Program-made: the position numbers and the translations under genes
The notes under the pieces: generated by a model
Told to the model about the DNA's origin: nothing
The model's input: only the letters and a program-made list of their open reading frames with translations
Database searches by the model: none
Shown: one piece after another, positions 32,348-40,377 of the stretch
How positions within the stretch are numbered: the first letter of the stretch is position 1
How the letters are laid out: each line of letters begins with the position of its first letter
Assembly: GCA_004524565.1 (NCBI GenBank)
Contig: SDNZ01000008.1
Coordinates: forward strand, 1-41,904
DNA from: Candidatus Thorarchaeota archaeon
GTDB taxonomy: Archaea; Asgardarchaeota; Thorarchaeia; Thorarchaeales; Thorarchaeaceae
Length of the DNA: 41,904 nucleotides
Direction of reading: 5' to 3'

Positions 32348-33607
32348 TTAGGTTTCTGCTCGATTCTTTGGCAATTTAATGTATACAAGAATTACAAAAA
32401 GCAATAACGAGTTTACGATTGCAATAGTACCAGCTAGACCGTAAACAAAACGAAGACTGTCTGTGACCTCCCAAATCATTGCACCAAATAACTGTGCAAC
32501 CATTCCTACTAATCCCATTAGCAAATCGTAAGTTCCCAGTGCACGACCTTTGGTTTCTTCTGACACAACTAAAACAATTATGCTTCTTTCAGCCCCAATA
32601 AACAACACAAATGGAATAGCCCAAACAAAGTTGAGAATATACATCATTAGTGCACCGGAACCAATACTGAACCATAGGAAAATAACTCCATTTCCAACAA
32701 TGCCCACTAACAGTGCAGCCTTCAGATTTCGATCAGCAAACGTACTAGCAGGATACATGACCATAGCTGCGGTCATTGAGAACAAGCTCCATGTCAAACC
32801 ATAGGTTATCCTGTCGACACCCCAAGGTCCTACACAGATATTTCCTACTAAGGGGATAGACATCATCCAAGAGAAGGTGAAACCAACCATACCAATTGCT
32901 ACTAACCAGTAATAGCGACCTAGATTTCGAATAGCAATCTTGGGTCCTGCTCGAGCTCGCTTAATAATTTCAGACCCTAACGATTCTTTGACCAACACAA
33001 TAGCTGCAACGAAAGTAAGGATAGCGCAAAAAGCTCCTATCAGGTGAAGGTCTCTCGATTCAAATCCAGCACCAAAGAGGATTGATCCAACGAGTGGACC
33101 TAATCCATCTACGAACCATAGAGGCATCATTACCATCATCAAACGTCTTGCAGGATTTGATCCTTCATCTGATGCAATCTCATCTGCTGGAATAGCTCTA
33201 GCCATCAATCTAGAAGTGCTCATTCCGAACCATACTAATCCATATTGGACAGGGATAAATGGCCAAACTGGAAAATATGCTAGCGAGAAGAGTCCTATTG
33301 AAACAGGAATGAAACCTAAAGCAATAGTCAGTCTACGTCCAATAAAATCTGCAATATATCCTGAGAAGATGCTCGCAACAAGACCAGTAAATGTTGCAGA
33401 GGAAAAGATCACACCCATCTGCCAAGGCTCTAGAAATCCCTCAAGGAAGACACTGAATTCCCATTTCCAGAGAGCTGTAGAAAACTGAGCAATCGCTAGC
33501 ACAGCAGCTAATCTCCAGAGATTGGAACTAAGACCTAGACGACCTGGCTTCTTTCTAGCCATTTCATCAGTGTTGTCCACAATTCCTGGATTATCCCTGT
33601 CGTCCAT
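32348..33607 (-). CDS. Major facilitator superfamily transporter
   Basis: 419 residues, about twelve helices in two halves. The MFS motif-A-like loop G-Y-I-A-D-F-I-G-R-R-L-T-I-A-L-G follows helix 2, and a second, weaker loop A-D-R-N-L-K-A-A sits in the second half. The pattern is that of drug/metabolite exporters or permeases without a recognisable substrate signature. ATG 33607 has GAGGT about 7 nt upstream. The gene is transcribed away from the helical-protein gene at 33733. A short charged N-terminus precedes helix 1. Confidence 0.85.
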   Translation of the reverse strand: MDDRDNPGIVDNTDEMARKKPGRLGLSSNLWRLAAVLAIAQFSTALWKWEFSVFLEGFLEPWQMGVIFSSATFTGLVASIFSGYIADFIGRRLTIALGFIPVSIGLFSLAYFPVWPFIPVQYGLVWFGMSTSRLMARAIPADEIASDEGSNPARRLMMVMMPLWFVDGLGPLVGSILFGAGFESRDLHLIGAFCAILTFVAAIVLVKESLGSEIIKRARAGPKIAIRNLGRYYWLVAIGMVGFTFSWMMSIPLVGNICVGPWGVDRITYGLTWSLFSMTAAMVMYPASTFADRNLKAALLVGIVGNGVIFLWFSIGSGALMMYILNFVWAIPFVLFIGAERSIIVLVVSEETKGRALGTYDLLMGLVGMVAQLFGAMIWEVTDSLRFVYGLAGTIAIVNSLLLFVILVYIKLPKNRAET

Positions 33608-33732
33608 CGGGTGACCTCTAATTTTTCGATTTGGACAGATTCATGCTTATGTCACTGCCGATTTTAACAAACAATGCATTTACGAAGGGATAATAATAAA
33701 CAGGGCGGTGCACAGGCAAAACTCCTGATTTC

Positions 33733-34503
33733 ATGAGTGGATGCATAGACTTGACCGAAGCTAGTATTAAAGAAATATTCGACAGAATTTCAAAGATCAA
33801 ATCAGCTGGTGTCATTGAAAGATATGGATTCACTGAATTCCTAGCTTTTGCCAAAGAAGTACGAGATAGTGTTAGTGATGAGCTCTGGCTAGAGGTCGGT
33901 TGGGACATCCTAGAAGGAATGGGATTAGAGGAGTTTTATGGATGTGATTACGACATCTCAACAGCCTTAGAAAATATTCCTGAGAATTCTGATCTTGTGG
34001 ACATCCAGAGCTTCCTCAGACATACCTTGGTTGAAACACTCTTAGAACAATTCGATGCGGGAGGGACAACGGTGCTTCTAGATATTGGGAAGATGCTTGA
34101 AACTCCAGCAGCCATGCTCATACCTAGAATTGTAGAGCTTCGAAAGAAAGAGATAGAGAATCTAGTCGTTCCAATTGTAGGAAGGAAACTAGTTCTATAC
34201 GACGTGTACATGAATGAGATTGGCATGACAACAGAGCCACAGGACTCTGTGCATCTTGATGATCTTTGGATGACAGCTTATGGATTCCAAGTTTGTCTAT
34301 CTTTAGAAATGGGTCTTAGAACAACTCTAGATGGACTTCGAAAAATCGAGGTGGTTATGGAAAAGATTGGATTGCATCTTTCAGCGAAGATGGCTAATGA
34401 ACCTATTAGTAATCCAAAGCCACAGATGTCCAGAGCAATGTATTCCATCTTAATGAAAAGAGCAATGGGTACACGTAAGAAATCAGTAAAGAATATGTCA
34501 TAA
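33733..34503 (+). CDS. Uncharacterised helical cytoplasmic protein
   Basis: 256 residues, predicted mostly alpha-helical, no signal peptide or membrane helix. Conspicuous segments are E-L-W-L-E-V-G-W-D-I-L-E-G-M-G-L-E-E-F-Y-G-C, a central T-T-V-L-L-D-I-G-K-M-L-E-T-P, and a basic tail R-A-M-G-T-R-K-K-S-V-K. No known domain is recognised; the spaced Glu/Asp/Lys pattern fits a helical bundle. ATG 33733 lies about 13 nt after the start predicted from a TATA-like TAATAATAAA at 33691-33700, so the transcript may be nearly leaderless. The MFS gene diverges from it. Confidence 0.6.
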   Translation: MSGCIDLTEASIKEIFDRISKIKSAGVIERYGFTEFLAFAKEVRDSVSDELWLEVGWDILEGMGLEEFYGCDYDISTALENIPENSDLVDIQSFLRHTLVETLLEQFDAGGTTVLLDIGKMLETPAAMLIPRIVELRKKEIENLVVPIVGRKLVLYDVYMNEIGMTTEPQDSVHLDDLWMTAYGFQVCLSLEMGLRTTLDGLRKIEVVMEKIGLHLSAKMANEPISNPKPQMSRAMYSILMKRAMGTRKKSVKNMS

Positions 34504-34512
34504 AGGCAGATA

Positions 34513-35706
34513 TCATTCAATTATGAGTTCTGAAATCTCTCGGGGATACTTTGTAGTAATCTCTATTCCATCTTCAGTCACAACAAATGTATCGCTATGT
34601 CGGAACCCTCCCAGCCCTTGTTCATAAATTCCAGGTTCACATGAGAAGATCATTCCAGGTTGAAGAACATCTTCAGACCCAATGTCTAGGAAGGGGCGTT
34701 CATGTCCTTCCATACCAAGAGCATGGCCTGTATGATGACGAACCAGATGAAAGACGTTCTTTGCATTGAAGGCATCTCTTGCAGCCTTATCAACATCAGC
34801 ACATCTAACACCTGGACCAGCAGCTCCAAGAGCGGCATCCTGTGCAGCTAACATAGCTTCAAACAGTTCTGTTTGCCTTGCTGAAGGTTCTCCCATGAAC
34901 ATAGTTCGTTCAAGTTCTGCATGAATGCCATATACATCAGAAGATGCTCCTGTTACTAGGGTATCACCTTTTTTGAACATAAGACCTCTTGAGAGAGCAT
35001 GCGGAAAGTAAGAGTTGGGTCCTATCTGGCCGCGATACAGAGCAATTGCTGGAAACATAGAAAATCCAGTAGGTCGATATGTATCTCCTAATTCTTGAAC
35101 CATATCATGAGACCCCTGTGTACTCGCGCGTATTGTCACATCAATCTCGTTCGCTCCTAACTCTGTGAAATTTTGAAGATACTTGTGCGCTCTAGCTGCC
35201 CATTTGGAGGATTCTCGCATCAGCTCAATTTCTTCAGGTTCCTTGATGACGCGCATATCCATTATCATATCAGGAAGCTGTTTGAATTTTAAACCAGTGA
35301 CATCTTCCAGACTTGGACCCTTGTATCCCCAATAACCAGATGCACCTGCTGCCTCTGAAGCTACCTTATTGGATTGAATCTTTAGTTCTTTCATAAGATT
35401 CTCAGCTAAATGATACATAGGATGCTTAACATCAGGATATTCAAAATATGAGAAAACCTGAGAGACAAATGGTACCTGATGTTCCACATGGTCAATCTCC
35501 AATGAAGGTACGAAGAAATTCACTTCACCCTTGTGAAGAATAAGAATGATGGGTCGTTCGGTCGGAATAAAAGAAAGACCTGTAAGATAGAAGATGTTCT
35601 TTGAATTGAACACAAGGAAGGTTTCTAGGCCATCATCGTTCAATAGATTTTGAACTCGTTCGATTCGCTTCCTATGAATCTCAGGAGTGAGATATGTACG
35701 AGCCAT
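34513..35706 (-). CDS. M24 family Xaa-Pro peptidase-like (pita-bread) hydrolase with altered metal ligands
   Basis: 397 residues: creatinase-type N-terminal domain (1-150) and pita-bread catalytic domain. The motif H-H-T-G-H-A-L-G-M-E-G-H-E-R-P (H328, H335) and S-C-E-P-G-I-Y (E357) are intact. Three of the five usual metal ligands differ: the first Asp is G253, the second Asp is E264 (H-A-E-L-E-R-T), and the final Glu is S371 (G-G-F-R-H-S-D). The E-L-E-R-T version defines a recognisable M24 subgroup, so it is not random decay. Activity may be non-peptidase (creatinase- or lyase-like) or use a different metal. It sits between the helical-protein gene and the OB-fold gene. Confidence 0.85.
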   Translation of the reverse strand: MARTYLTPEIHRKRIERVQNLLNDDGLETFLVFNSKNIFYLTGLSFIPTERPIILILHKGEVNFFVPSLEIDHVEHQVPFVSQVFSYFEYPDVKHPMYHLAENLMKELKIQSNKVASEAAGASGYWGYKGPSLEDVTGLKFKQLPDMIMDMRVIKEPEEIELMRESSKWAARAHKYLQNFTELGANEIDVTIRASTQGSHDMVQELGDTYRPTGFSMFPAIALYRGQIGPNSYFPHALSRGLMFKKGDTLVTGASSDVYGIHAELERTMFMGEPSARQTELFEAMLAAQDAALGAAGPGVRCADVDKAARDAFNAKNVFHLVRHHTGHALGMEGHERPFLDIGSEDVLQPGMIFSCEPGIYEQGLGGFRHSDTFVVTEDGIEITTKYPREISELIIE

Positions 35707-35833
35707 CTAGACCACAGATCAGTCGTTGCGAATTCAGACTTAAAGATGCTTGTAAAAAAGAAAGAAAGTGACGGGCAATCCAGAGGACACCCGACACATC
35801 ATCTTGCAATAGTTGTGAAGTATTTTGTGCTAA

Positions 35834-36391
35834 CTAGTATCTACGACGTCTGTCGCCGCCACCACCGCGGTCTCTGCCACCGCCACCATAGCCACCGCCA
35901 CCACGGTCTCTGCCACCATAGCCACCGCCACCACCGTAGCCACCACCACCGCGGTCTCTACCGCCGCCACCATAGCCACCGCCACCGCCACCGTAACGTC
36001 GTCGGGGGCGATCATCTTCGTGCTCTTCAGCTGACATATCTACTTCCATGTTTACTTCTTCAATAGCTTCCTCAGCTTCAGCTAGCTCACCGTACTTACC
36101 TACATTCAAACGTAGATTCCCTCGAAAGAGACCTGTGTATCCGTTCTTCAAGAGGTATGTTGAACCTGCTGCGACTGCATCGATAGTATCATCCCAGAGA
36201 GGAACCTGTACAATTCCAGTTGAATCACCCACCGTGATATCTGCGACTCGGTGTGTGCTGCCATCTCCTCGGGAAGTAACTTCGCGTTCTTCGCCTATTT
36301 CGACTACTTTGAAGGTGATTGTAATATTCTTCATTCGTGGCTTAAGTTCTGCCACAGTTGCTTCTATTGGTTCTCGTTCTTGATAACCCAT
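35834..36391 (-). CDS. OB-fold single-stranded nucleic-acid-binding protein with RG-rich tail
   Basis: 185 residues. Residues about 10-105 form an OB fold similar to archaeal SSB / SOSS-B (V-A-E-L-K-P-R-M-K-N-I-T-I-T-F-K-V-V-E-I-G, then V-A-D-I-T-V-G-D-S-T-G-I-V-Q-V-P-L-W-D-D, and L-R-L-N-V-G-K-Y-G). An acidic linker (110-130) leads to a glycine-rich tail with repeated R-D-R-G-G-G-G-Y units, ending R-R-R-R-Y. Such RG-rich tails bind RNA or ssDNA and drive protein condensation in eukaryotic homologues. The tail's DNA is a near-perfect GGC/GGT low-complexity stretch (about 35840-36005), prone to repeat-number change. It likely protects ssDNA or acts on RNA. Confidence 0.85.
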   Translation of the reverse strand: MGYQEREPIEATVAELKPRMKNITITFKVVEIGEEREVTSRGDGSTHRVADITVGDSTGIVQVPLWDDTIDAVAAGSTYLLKNGYTGLFRGNLRLNVGKYGELAEAEEAIEEVNMEVDMSAEEHEDDRPRRRYGGGGGGYGGGGRDRGGGGYGGGGGYGGRDRGGGGYGGGGRDRGGGGDRRRRY

Positions 36392-36668
36392 TGTAAATCT
36401 CTCGCTCTAGCGATTAACAGGCGATGTCTCAAAACTAGCGATGTTCTTCCTTGGATGTACGAAACGGGAATGTCCCCTCACGAAACCATATCTGAAAAGT
36501 GCTCGTTGTTATGTAGCCTGCACATCTTCGCTGGGTATGTTTCCTTATTATCTTGTTTATTTTGTAGTTTTTTAGCAACACTTACTTCACAATGTTAGCC
36601 TATGACACTGACTAGCCTTTCAAGCGGAATCTCTCTACTTTTGTTTACAATTGGCGTTGTTGGAATGG
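36392..36668. other. Intergenic region without a supported gene
   Basis: This 277-nt stretch separates the OB-fold gene from the divergent operon starting at 36741. It is AT-rich in its right half. A short GGGA-N3-TCCC inverted repeat lies near 36470. I found no convincing minus-strand TATA box close to the OB-fold start, no ORF with a ribosome-binding site, and no structured RNA signature. Confidence 0.5.
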
Positions 36669-36721
36669 TTTATATATACAGAACGTAAGGGAATATCAGA
36701 ACGTTCCGTAATTACGGAACG
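36669..36721 (+). promoter_or_regulatory. TATA box with perfect 20-bp palindromic operator
   Basis: TTTATATAT at 36669-36677 predicts a transcript start near 36700. The sequence at 36702-36721 is a perfect 20-bp palindrome, CGTTCCGTAA then TTACGGAACG. An extra half-site (GAACGTAAGG, 36681-36690) lies between it and the TATA box. Its position would let a dimeric repressor block the operon; the winged-helix protein at the operon's end (40361-40999) is the nearest candidate, though this link is inference. Confidence 0.7.
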
Positions 36722-36740
36722 ATAAAACGTGGAAAGTAAA

Positions 36741-37088
36741 ATGTACAACGCACGGATTAGGAAAAAAGAGATTCCTCAAGGAGTTCAGTCATCGGAGTTG
36801 AATATCTCTGTAAGACGAACTCTGAATCACGGTGCCATTCGTATGATGGCTGCAGTTGTGGCTACAGGACTACTTGGATATGTAGTGTATCTGCTACCCA
36901 CACTAGCATTGTTTGTGATACCAGGAATGTTGGCTCTTGTTGAGAGAATCTACAATGAATCTAGATACGTTCAATATGTGAGATATCGCACACCCATCAA
37001 GAATGAACACTTGGATGATACAGAAAAATTAGCAGAGAGACTACGAATCCATTTAGCTGAGAATCATGGTCTCTCAATAATCGTTTAG
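36741..37088 (+). CDS. Small two-TM membrane protein
   Basis: 115 residues from ATG 36741; a GTG at 36729 is an alternative start. A basic N-terminus is followed by a hydrophobic hairpin (about 36-68: M-M-A-A-V-V-A-T-G-L-L-G-Y to L-F-V-I-P-G-M-L-A-L-V) and a polar C-terminal domain of 45 residues. No family is recognised. It is the first gene of the operon behind the palindrome and ends 14 nt before the next. Likely a cofactor or partner of the other membrane proteins in the operon. Confidence 0.6.
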   Translation: MYNARIRKKEIPQGVQSSELNISVRRTLNHGAIRMMAAVVATGLLGYVVYLLPTLALFVIPGMLALVERIYNESRYVQYVRYRTPIKNEHLDDTEKLAERLRIHLAENHGLSIIV

Positions 37089-37102
37089 GAGAGAGATACA
37101 GG

Positions 37103-38026
37103 ATGATGGCGTTTCTCGAATTCACTCTGGATCAAGCGACAATCATAGCAATATTGTTACCCATTGTAGCTGTGTGTGTGTCTATCATTGTTATTCCATG
37201 GATGAAGAACGGGTCAGGGAGTAAATTTCGAAGATATCTGTCTTACTTGATCAATCCTCCAGCAATAGGTACTAACCAAACAGACATTCCAGAAAGTGAA
37301 ACAGAACAAGCAGATACAACAGTGAGGCGAGAAGATAAAGTCAGACTTTACTTTTATTATCTGGCGATTGTATTGTTCTTGGTCAGTTTCATAATTGGTG
37401 AATTCTACGAAGTTATGATTGATCTTTCACTTCCTGTGAATCAAGGAAGCACTGGAGAATTTAGAACTGTTACCAGTATTATATTACAGAGTCCTTTCAA
37501 CGCAGGTTGGATTGGTGTATTGCCATGGGTTGGTTTCTCTTCATATCATGAGACTTGGAACTGGATATTATTCACAACTGCACTCACAGATAATCCCCAT
37601 TTTCTCTCAACACTTGTCACTGTATTGGTACCTATCTCAATTGTTGTTGGTTGTGTCTTTCTTGCACCTCTGACAATCAGGAGTATTCGTCATTCATTCC
37701 TCCCCTCCATGTTCTTCTTTATGACGGGAATGACCATATTCACAAAAGCAGCTTTAGGTTATTTTGCAGGAGCATTGAAACTGCTATTTTCAAGCATAGA
37801 GTACCAATACCTCAACGTAGCAGTCACGGGTAACATGATTCCCAATTTTAGTGGAGTGATGACAAGTTGCATTCTGTTGGTCTTACCAATGTATGTTCTT
37901 TTTGTTGTTCTTGGTCGTAAATTGTGGAACGTGTATTATACGGACTCCGAGTCAAAAACCTGGTTCACAGTGTATATCACTCTGAGCTTCTGGATTGGGC
38001 TTATTCTTATGGTCGTGGTGGTGTAA
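37103..38026 (+). CDS. Seven-TM membrane protein of unknown function
   Basis: 307 residues with about seven hydrophobic helices. One helix at the N-terminus is followed by a polar loop of about 50 residues (acidic, around E-S-E-T-E-Q-A-D), then six helices. No catalytic motif is visible; the arrangement is compatible with Yip1-like or small permease families, but no match can be claimed. GGAG lies about 13 nt upstream of ATG 37103. It is separated from the serine hydrolase gene by only 3 nt, so these form one operon. Confidence 0.6.
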   Translation: MMAFLEFTLDQATIIAILLPIVAVCVSIIVIPWMKNGSGSKFRRYLSYLINPPAIGTNQTDIPESETEQADTTVRREDKVRLYFYYLAIVLFLVSFIIGEFYEVMIDLSLPVNQGSTGEFRTVTSIILQSPFNAGWIGVLPWVGFSSYHETWNWILFTTALTDNPHFLSTLVTVLVPISIVVGCVFLAPLTIRSIRHSFLPSMFFFMTGMTIFTKAALGYFAGALKLLFSSIEYQYLNVAVTGNMIPNFSGVMTSCILLVLPMYVLFVVLGRKLWNVYYTDSESKTWFTVYITLSFWIGLILMVVVV

Positions 38027-38029
38027 AAA

Positions 38030-39268
38030 ATGAACAAAGGAAAAATTGCACTTTCAATTATCTCAATCATTGCGATTCTACTATTGATGCCAATTACGCC
38101 AGCTCAGGGTTACACAGTAGCACAAACCGATGTGATACGTGATTATTGGCCCACTGATCAATGGTTGAACACAACTCCTGAAGAACAGGGTTTGAACTCA
38201 GCTCAACTTGACCGTATTGACGAAATCATTACCGAAAACGGAATAGAAATTGACTCCGTCATTGTAGTCAAGAACGGGTATATTGTCTATGAGAAATATT
38301 ACAATTACTGGTCTCAATATATGACCCATACAATTCAGTCTTGCACAAAGAGCTTTATGTCTGCGCTCATTGGAATAGCTATTGATAAAGGATACATCCA
38401 TAATGTGAGTCAACGAGTTATCGATTTCTTCCCAAATTATACGATTGATAATTGGGATTCTAGAAAGGAGAATATTACTCTATACCACCTACTTACTATG
38501 TCATCTGGACTCGAATTTCATGAAGTTGATATTCCATATGAGGAACCAGAAAATGATCTGTTTGCTATGTATCGATCTGACAACATGTGGCAATATGTAT
38601 TGGATAGACCGATGGAATACAATCCGGGCGAACATTGGTCATACAATTCCGGCGGAATAGAGCTCCTAGGAGGGATTATTGAGAAGACCACAGGATATAG
38701 TGTCCCGGATTTCGCTGAGGAATTCCTGTTCGATCCAATTGGGATTGACTACTTCACTTGGTGGCGAGTTCCAGCAAGTGGTCAATATGGATGCGGAGGA
38801 GGATTAAATCTAAGACCAAGAGATATGGCACGTTTCGGGTATCTCTATTTAAACAATGGAACCTGGAATGATATTCAGGTTGTTTCATCGGAATGGGTCA
38901 ATGTTTCAACCCCTGCAAGGTATGATACTGGCGGATATTACACCTATGGCTACACCTGGTGGTCAATACCTGGAACAACATTCTATGAGGCAACTGGGCA
39001 TTACGAACAGAAGATATTCATCCTTCCAGAACATGATATCGTAGTCACTTTCACTGGTGATATCCAAGATGAGGATTGGCACCCATCGGATTACTTTGTT
39101 ATGGAATACGTGATACCTTCAACAGAAGATGAAAGCAATTCAGTGAATCCAGTGTTCATCATCAATCTATCGATTTTGGCGATTCTAATCGCACCGATAC
39201 CATTGGTAATTGTTAGGCGACGAACGGTGGTATCTCAATCTCCATCTAGGAGGGAAAATCATGCTTAA
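38030..39268 (+). CDS. Exported serine hydrolase of the beta-lactamase/PBP-like family
   Basis: 412 residues. A signal sequence (1-26) leads to an extracytoplasmic domain of the class C beta-lactamase / 6-aminohexanoate-dimer hydrolase family: S-C-T-K-S-F (nucleophile S104, K107), then H-W-S-Y-N-S-G-G (Y205), and late Y-G-Y-T-W-W and A-T-G-H-Y-E-Q segments. A C-terminal membrane helix (about 375-396) ends in V-R-R-R, so the enzyme is anchored on the outside of the cell. Archaea lack murein, so the likely substrate is a peptide, ester or amide outside the cell. It shares an operon with two membrane proteins. Confidence 0.85.
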   Translation: MNKGKIALSIISIIAILLLMPITPAQGYTVAQTDVIRDYWPTDQWLNTTPEEQGLNSAQLDRIDEIITENGIEIDSVIVVKNGYIVYEKYYNYWSQYMTHTIQSCTKSFMSALIGIAIDKGYIHNVSQRVIDFFPNYTIDNWDSRKENITLYHLLTMSSGLEFHEVDIPYEEPENDLFAMYRSDNMWQYVLDRPMEYNPGEHWSYNSGGIELLGGIIEKTTGYSVPDFAEEFLFDPIGIDYFTWWRVPASGQYGCGGGLNLRPRDMARFGYLYLNNGTWNDIQVVSSEWVNVSTPARYDTGGYYTYGYTWWSIPGTTFYEATGHYEQKIFILPEHDIVVTFTGDIQDEDWHPSDYFVMEYVIPSTEDESNSVNPVFIINLSILAILIAPIPLVIVRRRTVVSQSPSRRENHA

Positions 39269-39395
39269 GCTGAGAACAGCGGTATTGTATACTCCACTTG
39301 GACTCCACAATGTTCTCACTATCTCCAAGGTGGCTGCGCCTCTCTCAAGCGGAGCCACCTTTTCTTTAGATCCCAATTTACTTTCAAAGTGGTGA
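39261..39395 (+). CDS. Candidate 44-codon small ORF over a terminator hairpin
   Basis: ATG 39261 overlaps the hydrolase stop codon (ATGCTTAA) and has AGGAGGG with 6-nt spacing, one of the strongest Shine-Dalgarno motifs in the window. The frame runs to 39395 and encodes 44 residues without a recognised domain. It reads through the terminator hairpin at 39327-39368, so it may be a leader peptide, or the motif may be fortuitous. Confidence 0.3.
   Translation: MLKLRTAVLYTPLGLHNVLTISKVAAPLSSGATFSLDPNLLSKW
39327..39368 (+). terminator. Strong hairpin terminator inside the operon
   Basis: AAGGTGGCT (39327-39335) pairs perfectly with AGCCACCTT (39353-39361). An inner CGC/GCG pair extends the stem after a G/G mismatch, and TTTCTTT follows. 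It lies between the serine hydrolase and the next membrane protein gene, so downstream expression must be by read-through or by a separate promoter. Confidence 0.7.
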
Positions 39396-39399
39396 TACT

Positions 39400-40377
39400 A
39401 TGAGTTGGTCGAAAAATAATAATGAACCTAAAAAACGAAAACCGAAGACACCTCAGGGAATTTCGGCAATGTCAAAGGATCTCTACTTGGGATTCAAATT
39501 TGCTGTGAATCATTTTCTATCATATTTCTTGGCTATGTTAGGAATTGTCATATTGACAGTGATCATGGTAATTGTGGTTCTTCTCTTCATTGTTGTCCCC
39601 TTGATTCTCTTTGTAGGATTACCTGCGATTATTGCATGGGTAACATCATTCAGTATTGAAGTAGGAACTCTTGAGGGCACTATGCTCATAGCGATAGTCC
39701 TTATGATTGTCATGCCGATTCTTGGACCGTTCTTCATAGCTTATGGATCCCTGTACGGTATGTCAAGGGAGATAATTGAGAGTGAATCTACATCTGCAGA
39801 GTCAGCTTTCTCATGGTACAGGAAGAGAGGTCTTTCACTTGCAGGTGGGGGAATAATCCATTTCATTGTTTCTCTCGCTCCTTTCTTGATTGCGATATAT
39901 GCGATTTTTGCTACACCGATTCCAGTTCCTACTAATGAATCATTGAGACTGATTCTTCCTGTAGGTTTCATCTGGGTCATTCTCTCAAATGGTATGTTAT
40001 CTTTGACATTTCCAGGTATCATTGATGGATTGTCAGCTGCAGGGGCAGCGAAACGTTCTGTTAGACTCTGCTGTAGATCTCCTGGCAGGGTGCTTGGATC
40101 ATGGTCGGTCTTCGTAGTATTGATTGGTGTTCCGATTATGTCATTTATTGATGACCCATTATTCGATTGGATTTCATTTATTCCGGATGGATTCTTGGAA
40201 CCCTACACACTTGTAATTGCCTTACTAATATTGTTCTTAGTTCTTCCAGCAATGTCAATCACATTCTCAAGAATATACTTGATTCTAACAGCTCAGGATG
40301 AGTCTGTTTATGATAATGACGATGATAACAACGAGGATTACACGATTAAGTTGGAGGTAGATTACGACGAATCCTAA
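39400..40377 (+). CDS. Multi-TM membrane protein of unknown function
   Basis: 325 residues. A basic N-terminus (K-K-R-K-P-K) is followed by six or seven helices and an acidic Asp/Asn-rich tail (D-N-D-D-D-N-N-E-D). The segment M-S-K-D-L-Y-L-G-F-K-F-A-V-N-H-F-L-S-Y-F before helix 1 and the paired helices resemble the 'glycerophosphoryl diester phosphodiesterase membrane domain'/DUF4013-like class of archaeal membrane proteins, without certainty. GGTGA lies 4-5 nt before ATG 39400. The regulator gene that follows starts inside this frame. Confidence 0.6.
   Translation: MSWSKNNNEPKKRKPKTPQGISAMSKDLYLGFKFAVNHFLSYFLAMLGIVILTVIMVIVVLLFIVVPLILFVGLPAIIAWVTSFSIEVGTLEGTMLIAIVLMIVMPILGPFFIAYGSLYGMSREIIESESTSAESAFSWYRKRGLSLAGGGIIHFIVSLAPFLIAIYAIFATPIPVPTNESLRLILPVGFIWVILSNGMLSLTFPGIIDGLSAAGAAKRSVRLCCRSPGRVLGSWSVFVVLIGVPIMSFIDDPLFDWISFIPDGFLEPYTLVIALLILFLVLPAMSITFSRIYLILTAQDESVYDNDDDNNEDYTIKLEVDYDES

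Noticed and set aside
35650-36066. 138-codon plus-strand frame rich in His and Arg
   Set aside because: It is the complement of the glycine-rich tail of the OB-fold gene; its His/Arg repeats only reflect that low-complexity DNA.
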